This document shows, piece by piece, positions 24,683-33,787 of a stretch of DNA of 64,000 nucleotides; the first letter of the stretch is position 1; each line of letters opens with the position of its first letter. The DNA is taken from NCBI GenBank assembly GCA_024919175.1, contig CP103804.1, positions 3,472,001-3,536,000 on the forward strand, in the 5' to 3' direction. The notes beneath the pieces are model-generated. The model ran no database searches. It was given only the letters and a program-made list of their open reading frames with translations, and was not told the origin of the DNA. The position numbers and the translations under genes were made by a program. This DNA comes from Clostridioides difficile. Lineage in GTDB: Bacteria; Bacillota; Clostridia; Peptostreptococcales; Peptostreptococcaceae.

Positions 24683-25528
24683 TTATTTATTATAATCATA
24701 GAATCCTATTTTAGTTTTTCTTCCTAATTGATTAGCTCTAACCATTTTAGCTAAAAGTGGATGAGGTCTATATTTAGTATCTCCGAACTCAGTATATAGA
24801 ACATTCATTATAGCTAAAACAACATCTAATCCTATTAAATCACCTAATGCTAAAGGTCCCATTGGATGATTTGCACCTAGTTTCATAGCTTCATCTATTT
24901 CTTCTTTACTTGCAACACCATCTGCATATATACCAACAGCTTCATTTATCATAGGTATAAGTATTCTATTTACTACAAATCCAGGAGATTCAGATACATC
25001 TACTGGTACTTTATTGATACTCTTAGATAATTCAAATACTGTATCAAAAGTAACTTTTGATGTTAATTGACCGCTTATAACTTCAACTAATTTCATCATA
25101 GGAACTGGATTGAAGAAATGCATTCCTATAACTTTATCTGCTCTATTAGTAGAAGAAGCTATTTCTGTTATAGATAATGATGAAGTATTTGTTGCTAAAA
25201 TAGTATCGTCTTTACATAACTCATCTAATAATTTAAAAACATCTTTCTTTATGTTCATATCTTCTACAGATGCTTCTATTATTAAATCCATGTCTTTTAA
25301 ATCTTCATAGTTAATAGTTGAACTAACATGACTTAATATTTCTGCTTTTGTAGCTTCGTCCATTTTTCCTTTAGTAACTAATTTAGTTAAATTTTTATCT
25401 AATAAACCTAAACATTTATCTATAGCACCTTGAGTTCTACTCTTTAAACATACATCATGACCACAACTTGCAAAAGTTTGTACAATACCACTTCCCATAG
25501 TTCCACTACCTATTACAGCTAATTTCAT
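24683..25528 (-). CDS. hbd: 3-hydroxybutyryl-CoA dehydrogenase
   Basis: A 281-residue dehydrogenase reducing acetoacetyl-CoA to 3-hydroxybutyryl-CoA. The NAD(P)-binding motif is AVIGSGTMGSGI (residues 4-15); the catalytic segments are ATNTSSLSI, GMHFFNPVPMMKLVEVI (catalytic His) and NHPMGPLALGDLIGLD. Length and order match clostridial Hbd. It lies between crt2 and thlA in the operon; the crt2-hbd gap holds a perfect hairpin. Confidence 0.96.
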   Translation of the reverse strand: MKLAVIGSGTMGSGIVQTFASCGHDVCLKSRTQGAIDKCLGLLDKNLTKLVTKGKMDEATKAEILSHVSSTINYEDLKDMDLIIEASVEDMNIKKDVFKLLDELCKDDTILATNTSSLSITEIASSTNRADKVIGMHFFNPVPMMKLVEVISGQLTSKVTFDTVFELSKSINKVPVDVSESPGFVVNRILIPMINEAVGIYADGVASKEEIDEAMKLGANHPMGPLALGDLIGLDVVLAIMNVLYTEFGDTKYRPHPLLAKMVRANQLGRKTKIGFYDYNK

Positions 25529-25562
25529 AGTTATAACCTCCTGTTATTTTAGTATTTATATT

Positions 25563-25603
25563 CTGTTAACTAGATTAAAGTATTTATTCAATCTAGTTAA
25601 CAG
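25563..25603 (-). promoter_or_regulatory. Intra-operon hairpin between crt2 and hbd
   Basis: CTGTTAACTAGATT (25563-25576) pairs perfectly with AATCTAGTTAACAG (25590-25603), loop 13 bases. No T-run follows on either strand, so it is unlikely to be a terminator. It may stabilise or mark a processing point in the operon mRNA. Confidence 0.55.
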
Positions 25604-25628
25604 CAAATATATTTTTAATTAGATTTGT

Positions 25629-26426
25629 TTACCCTTTTATAAAGTTAGCTTCTCTTTTTTCAACAAAAGCTGACATTCCTTCTTTTTGGTCTTTAGTTGA
25701 AAAACAAAGTCCAAAGAAATTAGATTCTATATCTATTCCAGTATCTATATCAGTTTGAGCACCAAGTTGTATAGCTTCTTTAGAGTATCTAACTGCAAGT
25801 TGAGCATTTTTAGCTATTGTTTTAGCTAGTTTTTCAACTTCTTCCATTAAAGCTTCTGGCTCAACAACTCTATTTACTAGACCTATTTTTTCAGCTTCAT
25901 CAGCTTTTATAACTTGACCTGTAAAGATTAATTCTTTTGATTTTGCCATTCCAACCAGTCTTGTAAGTCTTTGAGTTCCTCCATATCCTGGAGTTATTCC
26001 AAGAGTTACTTCTGGTTGCCCAAATTTAGCTTTAGCAGATGCAATTCTTATATCACAAGCCATTGCAAGTTCGCATCCTCCACCTAAAGCAAATCCATTT
26101 ACAGCAGCTATTATTACTTTTTTACTATCTTCTATTTCTCTAAAAGCTTTAGCTCCTAGAAGGCTAAAATCTTTAGCAGCTACAGCATCTAAATCTTTCA
26201 TATATGCAATATCTGCTCCAGCTACAAATGCTTTTCCTTCCCCTGTCAATATTACTACATCGATAGTTTCATCATTGTTAATATCTGCAAATACTTCATA
26301 AAGTTCTTCTAAAGTTTTTGAATTTATTGCATTAAGGGCTTTAGGTCTATTCATTTTCACTGTACATATATTTTCATTTACTTCAACAGCTACATTCTCA
26401 TAAACTTTAACATCACTTGTACTCAT
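25629..26426 (-). CDS. crt2: 3-hydroxybutyryl-CoA dehydratase (crotonase)
   Basis: A 265-residue enoyl-CoA hydratase-family enzyme producing crotonyl-CoA. The oxyanion-hole segments AFVAGADIAYM (about 63-73) and NGFALGGGCELAMACDIR (about 105-120) and the catalytic Glu region PEVTLGITPGYGGTQRL are present. The start MSTSDVK follows GGGAGGG; an upstream in-frame ATG lies inside or before the site. It sits between etfA and hbd. Confidence 0.95.
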   Translation of the reverse strand: MSTSDVKVYENVAVEVNENICTVKMNRPKALNAINSKTLEELYEVFADINNDETIDVVILTGEGKAFVAGADIAYMKDLDAVAAKDFSLLGAKAFREIEDSKKVIIAAVNGFALGGGCELAMACDIRIASAKAKFGQPEVTLGITPGYGGTQRLTRLVGMAKSKELIFTGQVIKADEAEKIGLVNRVVEPEALMEEVEKLAKTIAKNAQLAVRYSKEAIQLGAQTDIDTGIDIESNFFGLCFSTKDQKEGMSAFVEKREANFIKG

Positions 26427-26445
26427 AATACCCTCCCCCAAGAAA

Positions 26446-27456
26446 TTAGTTAGCTAAAACTTCACCTTTTTCTTTTGCAACACTTAATTGACTTATAAGT
26501 TCTGGAAGTACTTTGTGAACATCTCCAACTATACCAACATCAGCATATTTAAATATTGGAGCTTCTGGGTTTTTGTTTATAGCAACTATAAACTCAGCAT
26601 CTTCCATACCAGCTATATGCTGTATTGCTCCAGATATACCACATGCTATATAAAGGTCTGGTCTTACAGTTTTACCAGTTTGGCCAACTTGTCTTGCTTT
26701 ATCTAACCATCCTGCATCTATAGTTGCACGAGAACCAGAAACTTCTCCACCTATAATTTCAGCTAATTCATAAAGTATGTCTAAATTTTCTTTTCCGCCC
26801 ATTCCACGTCCAGCAGAAACTAATATTTTAGCATCTTCTATTTTAACTTGTTTTTTAGCTTCTTTTATTATTTCTACAACTTGAACTAATTTGTCAGCTT
26901 CAGTAAATTCTACTTTAAAACGATTAATTACAGCTTCTCTAGTTTCATCAACTTCATTTTTCTTCATAACTCCTGGTCTAACTGTAGACATTTGAGGTCT
27001 GAAATCTTTACAAACTATTGTTGCCATTATATTTCCACCAAAAGCAGGTCTTGTCATTAATAATAATTTTGTATCTTCAGCTACTGCAAGTCCTGTACAG
27101 TCAGCAGTAAGCCCTGTATGTACTCTAGCAGATACTCTAGGTGCTAAATCTCTACCTATTGAAGTTGCACCAAATAATACAACTATTGGGTCAGCTGCTT
27201 TTATTGCTTCATATGCAGCTTTTGTATATGGTTCAGTTGTATACACTGCTAAAGCTTCATCATCTACTACTATTACTTCATCAGCTCCATAATGTGCTAA
27301 TGTATCTATTAAATCTTCTACCTTACTACCTAAAAGTAATGCAGAAACTTTTGTATCATAATCTTTGGCTATTTCTGTTGCCTTTCCTAATAATTCTAAA
27401 GAAACAGTTTGAATTACATTTTCTCTTTGTTCTATTACTACTAAAACGTTACCCAT
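26446..27456 (-). CDS. etfA: Electron transfer flavoprotein alpha subunit
   Basis: A 336-residue EtfA. The C-terminal FAD-binding domain shows SAGRGMGGKENLD, GSRATIDAGWLDKARQVGQTGKTVRPDLYIACGISGAIQH and the terminal VGDVHKVLPELI. With EtfB and Bcd it forms the complex that couples crotonyl-CoA reduction by NADH to ferredoxin reduction by flavin-based bifurcation. It lies 17 bases after etfB and ahead of crt2. Confidence 0.96.
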   Translation of the reverse strand: MGNVLVVIEQRENVIQTVSLELLGKATEIAKDYDTKVSALLLGSKVEDLIDTLAHYGADEVIVVDDEALAVYTTEPYTKAAYEAIKAADPIVVLFGATSIGRDLAPRVSARVHTGLTADCTGLAVAEDTKLLLMTRPAFGGNIMATIVCKDFRPQMSTVRPGVMKKNEVDETREAVINRFKVEFTEADKLVQVVEIIKEAKKQVKIEDAKILVSAGRGMGGKENLDILYELAEIIGGEVSGSRATIDAGWLDKARQVGQTGKTVRPDLYIACGISGAIQHIAGMEDAEFIVAINKNPEAPIFKYADVGIVGDVHKVLPELISQLSVAKEKGEVLAN

Positions 27457-27473
27457 TCTTTATCCCCCCTTAA

Positions 27474-28256
27474 TTATATGATATATTTTTCTTTTAATTT
27501 ATCTATAATAATTCCAGCTGAATCTTTTGCATCTTCGTTATATATTGTACCAGCTGGTTTAACTGATTTCGTAAATGATTTAAATACGCTAGTTGGAGAA
27601 CCTTTTAGACCTAAATTAGAAGGGTCAACTTCTATATCTTTTACAGTCCAAGTTTCTACTACATCATTTTCAAAAGAATCATATATTCTTCCAACCTTCA
27701 TGTATCTTGGTGTGTTCATATCTTTAAGAGTTGTTATAAGGCATGGCATTTTAACTTTTAAGTCATGACAACAATCTTCAAATTGTCTTTTTACTAACAC
27801 ATATTCGCCTTCAGTTTTTATTTCTTCAGCATATGTTATTGATGGAAGTTTTAAATGTTCAGCTATTTGAGGTCCAACTTGTGCAGTATCACCATCTATA
27901 GCCTGTCTTCCAGCTATTATAATATCGAAATCTATATTTTTTAATGCTCCTGCTAATGCTGATGAAGTTGCCCAAGTATCAGCACCTGCAAATGCTCTGT
28001 CTGTTAATAATATTCCTCTATCTGCACCCATTGCTAAAGCTTCTTTTAAAGCCATATCTGCTTGAGGAGGTCCCATTGTTATTACAGTTACATGAGCTCC
28101 CATTTCTTCTTTTAATCTTATAGCTTCTTCTAAACCTGCTTTATCATCAGGGTTTATTATACTTGGTACTCCATCTCTAATTAAAGTACCTGTATTAGGA
28201 TCTAGTTTAACTTCTGTTGTATCTGGAACTTGTTTTATACAAACGACTATCTTCAT
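27474..28256 (-). CDS. etfB: Electron transfer flavoprotein beta subunit
   Basis: A 260-residue EtfB. Its start KIVVCIKQVPDTTEVKLDP, the segment AGRQAIDGDTAQVGPQIAE and the C-terminal half are typical of the bifurcating clostridial type. It binds AMP or the second FAD and receives hydride from NADH. The start at MKIVVC is set by GGAGGAAGG four to nine bases upstream. It lies between bcd2 and etfA. Confidence 0.96.
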   Translation of the reverse strand: MKIVVCIKQVPDTTEVKLDPNTGTLIRDGVPSIINPDDKAGLEEAIRLKEEMGAHVTVITMGPPQADMALKEALAMGADRGILLTDRAFAGADTWATSSALAGALKNIDFDIIIAGRQAIDGDTAQVGPQIAEHLKLPSITYAEEIKTEGEYVLVKRQFEDCCHDLKVKMPCLITTLKDMNTPRYMKVGRIYDSFENDVVETWTVKDIEVDPSNLGLKGSPTSVFKSFTKSVKPAGTIYNEDAKDSAGIIIDKLKEKYII

Positions 28257-28312
28257 AAATCCTTCCTCCATATCTATTTTAATATCGACCTATTGTGTAT
28301 ATTTTAATATCT

Positions 28313-29449
28313 CTATTTTAATAATTTTCCTGAAATAACCATTCTTTGAACTTCACTAGTTCCTTCATATATTTCAGTTATCTTAGCATCTCTCATCATT
28401 CTTTCTACTGGATAATCACGAGTGTATCCATATCCACCATGAAGTTGTACAGCTTTTGTAGTAACTTCCATAGCTGTTTCTGCTGCAAATAATTTTGCCA
28501 TTGCTGCTTCTACTCCATAAGGTTTTCCTAAGTCTTTATTTATAGCTGCTTGATATACAAGATGTCTAGCCGCTTGTATTCTAACTTCCATATCAGCTAA
28601 TTGGAATTGTGTATTTTGGAATTTTGATAGTGGTCTACCAAATTGTACTCTTTCTTTTACATATTTAACTGTTTCATCAAGAGCCCCTTGTGCTAAACCT
28701 AAAGCTTGTGCTGCGATACCAATTCTACCACCATCAAGAGTAGACATTGCTATCTTAAATCCTTGACCTTCTTTTCCAAGTAAATTTTCTTTAGGTATTC
28801 TACAATCTTCAAATATTAATTCACTAGTAGCTGAACCTCTTATACCCATTTTCTTTTCTTTAACACCAAAGCTAAATCCAGGAGTTCCTTTTTCAACTAT
28901 AAATGCTGAAATTCCTCTATTACCTTTAGCTTTATCAGTCATTGCCATTACTACATATATATCACCAGCTATTGCATTTGTTATAAATATTTTTGAGCCA
29001 TTAAGTATGTATTCATCTCCGTCTAAAACAGCAGTTGTTTGTTGTCCAGACGCATCTGTACCAGCATTAGGTTCAGTAAGACCAAATGCTCCTAATTTTT
29101 CTCCATTTGCTAATGGTCTTAAGAATTTTTGTTTTTGTTCTTCATTACCATATTGATATATAGGCCATGAACCAAGAGATGTATGAGCTGATAATATAAC
29201 GCCTGTAGTACCACAAACTCTAGACAATTCTTCAACTGCCATTATATAACCTACAGTGTCTCCACCTTCTCCACCATATTCTTTTGGATATGGTATACCC
29301 ATCATTCCTGCTTTTGCCATTTTTTCCACTGTTTCATAAGGAAATCTTTCTTCTTCGTCAAGTTCTGTTGCTAAAGGTTTAACTTCATTTTCAGCGAAGC
29401 TTACATATAACTCTTTAAGCATCTGATATTTTTTAGAATTTAAATCCAT
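28313..29449 (-). CDS. bcd2: Butyryl-CoA dehydrogenase
   Basis: A 378-residue acyl-CoA dehydrogenase, the flavoenzyme that reduces crotonyl-CoA to butyryl-CoA. FAD- and substrate-binding segments include AFGLTEPNAGTDASGQ and IFITNAIAGD; the catalytic base Glu362 lies in EIYEGTSEV; QLHGGYGYTRDYPVERMMRD is the C-terminal signature. It is the first gene of the operon, preceded by an AGGAGG site and a 692-base gene-free leader. Confidence 0.96.
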   Translation of the reverse strand: MDLNSKKYQMLKELYVSFAENEVKPLATELDEEERFPYETVEKMAKAGMMGIPYPKEYGGEGGDTVGYIMAVEELSRVCGTTGVILSAHTSLGSWPIYQYGNEEQKQKFLRPLANGEKLGAFGLTEPNAGTDASGQQTTAVLDGDEYILNGSKIFITNAIAGDIYVVMAMTDKAKGNRGISAFIVEKGTPGFSFGVKEKKMGIRGSATSELIFEDCRIPKENLLGKEGQGFKIAMSTLDGGRIGIAAQALGLAQGALDETVKYVKERVQFGRPLSKFQNTQFQLADMEVRIQAARHLVYQAAINKDLGKPYGVEAAMAKLFAAETAMEVTTKAVQLHGGYGYTRDYPVERMMRDAKITEIYEGTSEVQRMVISGKLLK

Positions 29450-30141
29450 AATAGCCTCCTCAGTATTTTATAAATATTTTATTTTCATTTATTAATTAAA
29501 ATCTCGGCAACATCTATAATAAAGTATTTGAGTATACGTCGAGAAATTTATAACCTTAATTAAAGTCCGCCCTATATTTATATGTAATTATATTAACCGA
29601 TTATGACATTAATTTAATTATAAATTGTTAATTTAAAGTCAACTGCACTTAAAAAAAATCTCGCTTTTTGGAATTTTGTGAAATTTCAAGCTAGAATAAG
29701 ACTTCTCTCACAATGGTTATAGATAAAATAATTTGTTTACAATACTCAGTCTAGGGTATATCAATAGTAAATGTTGTGTATATTAGTATTTCAACCCATA
29801 TATAAATTTTTTTATCGTATCAAAATTATTTTAATAGAGCTAAATAATCATATTTTTTGTGATTATTTTTGTTTTTTAAATATCTTACATTTATAATAGT
29901 ATCACTCAAAGGATAATTTTTCAATAATTTCTAATTATTTTTTTAACAATATTTACTACATTTTTTCCATTTTTTTGTCATTTTTTTATTATTTTGAAGA
30001 AAAATCAGAATTTTTTAACTTTATTTTGGATTATTAGTTTAAATTAGATTTTTCTCTTAGATTTATAAATATTTTCCACATAAAAATATCCCTATACAGA
30101 TTATATACAGGGATATTTTTTACTAATTTAAACTATATTTT
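29450..30141. promoter_or_regulatory. 692-base gene-free leader of the butyrate operon
   Basis: No gene is visible. The region is extremely AT-rich. At 29625-29642 TTGTTAA heads an 18-base stretch whose left half fits the redox regulator Rex site (TTGTTAA-N4-TTAACAA), but the right half keeps only CAA. A hairpin AAATAATCA/TGATTATTT lies at 29842-29868. The last 60 bases hold the terminator of the YbaK gene. The bcd2 promoter must lie here, but several weak -10/-35 combinations exist and I cannot choose. Confidence 0.4.
30082..30120. terminator. Terminator after the YbaK gene
   Basis: AAAAATATCCCT (30082-30093) pairs exactly with AGGGATATTTTT (30109-30120); T-runs occur on both strands. Confidence 0.85.
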
Positions 30142-30609
30142 TTACCAATTTTTACAAACATCTACCCATTTCTCACATTTAGAAAATTTCTCCATTTCAT
30201 CACATGTAAGTTCTATTGCTGAATTACTGCTCCCACATGCAGGAAATACTGTATCAAATCTCTTCATTGAATCATCTAGATATACTTTTAAAGAATTTTT
30301 TAAACCAAATGGACAAACACCACCAATAGCATGTCCAGTAAAATCTAGAACTTCTTCTGGTGCTAACATTTTAGCTTTACAACTAAACTCATCCTTGTAT
30401 TTTTTATTATCAATCTTAGCATCTCCAGCTGTAACAATTAAAATTGCATCCTCTCCTATTTTAAATGAAAGAGTCTTAGCGATTCTAGCTGGAATAACTC
30501 CTGCTGCTTCTGCTGCAAGTTCTACAGTAGCACTAGATTGTTCAAACTCTAGTATACTATCTTCTCTTCCAAATTCTTTAAAATACTCTCTTACATTACT
30601 TATTGACAT
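30142..30609 (-). CDS. YbaK/ProX-family aminoacyl-tRNA deacylase
   Basis: A 155-residue protein of the YbaK/EbsC family, which clears mischarged Cys- or Ala-tRNA(Pro). The family segments are visible: ARIAKTLSFKIGEDAILIVTAGDAKID with a conserved Lys, AIGGVCPFGL near 95, and FPACGSSNSAIELTCDE. It is monocistronic, with an AGGAGG-type site, a clear terminator downstream and no linked tRNA synthetase. Confidence 0.9.
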   Translation of the reverse strand: MSISNVREYFKEFGREDSILEFEQSSATVELAAEAAGVIPARIAKTLSFKIGEDAILIVTAGDAKIDNKKYKDEFSCKAKMLAPEEVLDFTGHAIGGVCPFGLKNSLKVYLDDSMKRFDTVFPACGSSNSAIELTCDEMEKFSKCEKWVDVCKNW

Positions 30610-30694
30610 TGAAAACCCTCCTAGCCTGAATATTTATAAATTTCATACTATTTTAATTATATATGTAATAACTTTATTTTTCAATTTTTTCAAA

Positions 30695-31237
30695 TTACTC
30701 CATAACATTAGAATTCCATACATCATTATTTTTTCCAACTACTAAATATAAACCTTTTGCGATAGGCATTTCCACAGTAAATTCACCCTTATACTCTACA
30801 CTCATACCAGAGTCATTAAAATACCTATAATCAAAGTTTAACCCCTTTGGAATCACAAAATCGACATAACCTTGATTATTCGACTTTATTCCATAGTTTA
30901 AGGTTTTTTCAGTTATAGAATTTTTTTCATTAAACAAATCTATATTTACATAATAAGAGCATTTATTCTCTCCTTTTTTACTCTCTATACAATTCTCAAA
31001 TCTCATTTTTGCACTGTTTAACCTATAACTGTATTTACTATTATTACTTATTTTAAATCTTATAACAGTACCAATTTCTTCACTTCTTCTGCTATCAAAA
31101 TCAAAAACAATTTCCTCTAAATGATTTATTTCATAATCTTTGACACTTACCATATCTCTATATACTAATTTATTTATAGCTATGAATAGTGTAAAAACTC
31201 CCAAAATAAAAATTGAAACTTTTATAAACTTATTCAT
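30695..31237 (-). CDS. Membrane-anchored hypothetical protein
   Basis: A 180-residue protein with one N-terminal membrane helix (FIKVSIFILGVFTLFIAI) and a mainly beta extracytoplasmic part containing VIRFKISNNSKYSY and GYVDFVIPKGL, reminiscent of small immunoglobulin-like or DUF4352-type domains, not firmly assigned. It follows the ABC permease gene by 35 bases and is probably part of that operon, so it may be an accessory of the transporter. Confidence 0.65.
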   Translation of the reverse strand: MNKFIKVSIFILGVFTLFIAINKLVYRDMVSVKDYEINHLEEIVFDFDSRRSEEIGTVIRFKISNNSKYSYRLNSAKMRFENCIESKKGENKCSYYVNIDLFNEKNSITEKTLNYGIKSNNQGYVDFVIPKGLNFDYRYFNDSGMSVEYKGEFTVEMPIAKGLYLVVGKNNDVWNSNVME

Positions 31238-31272
31238 TTCTAGTCTCCTTATATTTTACGCTATAATATTAA

Positions 31273-31968
31273 TTAAAAACTTTTATAATTAAACTTATTC
31301 TTTTTTGAAATCTTAATAGAAAAATACATAGATATTATAAAAATTATTATAGTCAAAAATGTCACACTGTATAGATTTATATATCTAGTATCAGTAATAT
31401 CAGTAATATAATTTGAAAGGTATACGCCTCCTACCTTACTATAATTAACATGCTTTACTTGATATACTATCATACTAACTATTCTTAAAAGACCCCCATA
31501 TACAAAGTAAATTAAAATACTTATTATTAATCCACAAATTTTCATTTTTCCATATCCAAATTTAAAAAACAAAGGAAGTATTACTGATAAAATCGCTAAA
31601 AATATATTTATAGAAAAAAATACATCATTCAAAACCATACTCCTAAAAAATACTAGCGATGTCAATTTACTTATTACAGATACAATTGTTGTTATAAAAA
31701 TTATTAATCCCACACCTAATAAATACTTCGAATACACGATATCTTCAATACTAACTGGCATACTTCTTATAAATATTCTTGAATCATGTTCATAATCACA
31801 CTCAAATGTATCTACAAAAATTAAGTAACATATAACAACACTTACTGTATAGTACGAAATTGAATTAAGGAAAAAATAAAAAATAAAAAACAGTAATAGA
31901 TACTTTAAATTGCGAATACCATCTGAACTAATTCCTACTATTAAATCTTTTCTTATCAAGTTGAACAT
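31273..31968 (-). CDS. ABC-2 type permease
   Basis: A 231-residue membrane protein with about six helices; DYEHDSRIFIRSMPVSIEDIVYSKYLLG near residue 55 is the amphipathic segment typical of small ABC-2 exporters. Its start overlaps the stop of the upstream ATPase gene by one base, indicating translational coupling. Together they form an exporter of unknown substrate, similar in layout to bacitracin- or peptide-type systems. Confidence 0.8.
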   Translation of the reverse strand: MFNLIRKDLIVGISSDGIRNLKYLLLFFIFYFFLNSISYYTVSVVICYLIFVDTFECDYEHDSRIFIRSMPVSIEDIVYSKYLLGVGLIIFITTIVSVISKLTSLVFFRSMVLNDVFFSINIFLAILSVILPLFFKFGYGKMKICGLIISILIYFVYGGLLRIVSMIVYQVKHVNYSKVGGVYLSNYITDITDTRYINLYSVTFLTIIIFIISMYFSIKISKKNKFNYKSF

Positions 31969-32828
31969 TATTTCACCTCATTTACATAATAATACATTAA
32001 TTCTTCTATAGTAGGATTTTTAACTTTATGCTTATCAATTTCTATCAATAAGCTTTTTATTTTTAAGTTATCTCCAATTTTTAGCAATGCTTCACTGTAG
32101 TATTTATACTCTTTTACACCAACTATACTTTCTTTAATTTCTTCTAATTCTGCCTTGTTTGCCCTAATTATTTTATATTCATGTTCTATCATATCTTTCT
32201 TTATTGTAAAAATTTGATTTCCCTTATTTATAAAAATAAGATAATCAGCAATCCTAATTAGATTATCTGTATTATGAGTTGAAATTATTACACTACTACT
32301 TCCATTTTTCACAAAGTCTTTTAAATACTGCATTATTTCTTTTCTTACAATTGGGTCTATTCCAGCAGTTGGTTCATCCAAAATAAGTAGCTTAGCATTA
32401 TGGCTAAGTGCATTTGCTAGCATAAGCTTTTCAGATTGTCCTTTTGATAAATTCTTAATATGTATATTTTCTTCTATTTCAAATTTTTCAAGATACTCAT
32501 CAAATCTTTCTCTATCAAAATCACTATAAAATAAAGATATTATTCTTCTAAACTCTTTCACCTTTAAATGTGGATAAAATTGTAAAGAATCATATACAAA
32601 ACCAATATTGTTTTTAAAACTTACTGGAGAATTGTCAATTGTCTCATTGCAAAGTTCAATTTCACCCTCATCAGCATCAATAATACCCATTATAATTTTT
32701 ATTAAAGTTGTCTTTCCAGAGCCATTTGGTCCTATAACCCCAATAATATCTCCCTCTTTTAATTCCAAGTTTATATTATTTAATTTAAATTTACCTAATT
32801 TTTTTGTGATATTCTTTACCTTAAACAC
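31968..32828 (-). CDS. ABC transporter ATP-binding protein
   Basis: A 286-residue ATPase: Walker A GPNGSGKTTL (about 34-43), signature LSKGQSEKL (about 128), Walker B ILDEPTAGIDP, H-loop ISTHNTDNL. The C-terminal 70 residues are a variable extension seen in BcrA/YtrB-like exporters. It is the first gene of a three-gene operon (ATPase, permease, anchored protein). No GntR regulator, common for YtrB-type systems, is adjacent. Confidence 0.9.
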   Translation of the reverse strand: MFKVKNITKKLGKFKLNNINLELKEGDIIGVIGPNGSGKTTLIKIIMGIIDADEGEIELCNETIDNSPVSFKNNIGFVYDSLQFYPHLKVKEFRRIISLFYSDFDRERFDEYLEKFEIEENIHIKNLSKGQSEKLMLANALSHNAKLLILDEPTAGIDPIVRKEIMQYLKDFVKNGSSSVIISTHNTDNLIRIADYLIFINKGNQIFTIKKDMIEHEYKIIRANKAELEEIKESIVGVKEYKYYSEALLKIGDNLKIKSLLIEIDKHKVKNPTIEELMYYYVNEVK

Positions 32829-32963
32829 GTCTTCACCTCTTATGTAATTTTTTATACCCCCTATACATATTTTAACACATTCGCAACAAGCTAGGACATT
32901 TATAAATTTATAATTAAGAATTATAAAACTATGTTATAATACAAAGTATGAAGAGGTGAATAT

Positions 32964-33764
32964 ATGAAAAGAATTATAACTATAAATGCAAACCAATTAA
33001 ATAAGTCCCTTGAGACTAAAGAACTCTTAACTAGAAAACTTGTCAATGCTGGCTTTGAGGTGTATTCAGATATTTATCCAGATACAGAACTTATTATATC
33101 AATTGGCGGTGATGGCTCTTTTTTAAGAACAGTTAGAGATTTCGATTTTCCTGAAATTCCCATAATGGGTATAAATACAGGACATCTGGGATTTTTTCCT
33201 GATATTTTACCAGATAAAATTGATAGCTTTATTGAAGCTTATATAAAAAAAGATTATATTATTCAAGAAATGTCACTTCTTAACGCTGAGGTATATACAA
33301 CTACTAGCGGCTCTAATATGCTTGCTGTAAATGAAGTTGTCATAAGAGGGGACAAGTCTAGAACTATACATCTTAATCTAAGCCTTGATGATAAACATAT
33401 ACAAAATTTTAGTGGAGATGGTATGATTATTTCTACTTCCACAGGTTCAACCGCCTACAACTATTCTGCTGGCGGTAGTATTGTTGATATAAAACTCGAA
33501 CTTATGCAGATTACACCTTTACATCCAATAAATACTAATGCATATAGATGTTTTACATCAAGTATAATATGTTCAAATGAATCTGTTATAAAGATTGCAC
33601 CAGAATACAGATTTGAAGACTCATTATTGATTGTTGTTGATGGTGTTGAGCACAGATTTAGACAAATTGAAAATATAAAAGTTAGCATGTCTGATGCAAA
33701 AATAAAATTACTTAGGATGTCAAATTATGAATTTTGGCAGAGAGTATCTGAAAAGTTTTTATAG
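32964..33764 (+). CDS. nadK: NAD kinase
   Basis: A 266-residue NAD kinase making NADP from NAD and ATP. The signature SIGGDGSFL with Asp50 and the second motif SGDGMIISTSTGSTAYNYSAGG are intact, as is the MGINTGHLGF segment. The start follows GAAGAGGTGA. A TATAAT hexamer at 32935-32940 may be its -10. The YfcE-type gene follows after 23 bases, so they form a two-gene operon. Confidence 0.95.
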   Translation: MKRIITINANQLNKSLETKELLTRKLVNAGFEVYSDIYPDTELIISIGGDGSFLRTVRDFDFPEIPIMGINTGHLGFFPDILPDKIDSFIEAYIKKDYIIQEMSLLNAEVYTTTSGSNMLAVNEVVIRGDKSRTIHLNLSLDDKHIQNFSGDGMIISTSTGSTAYNYSAGGSIVDIKLELMQITPLHPINTNAYRCFTSSIICSNESVIKIAPEYRFEDSLLIVVDGVEHRFRQIENIKVSMSDAKIKLLRMSNYEFWQRVSEKFL

Positions 33765-33787
33765 ACTGCACTTAGGAGGATTTTAAT

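Noticed and set aside
29625..29642. A firm Rex operator upstream of bcd2
   Set aside because: The right half matches the consensus at only about three of seven positions, so it is mentioned only as a weak candidate.
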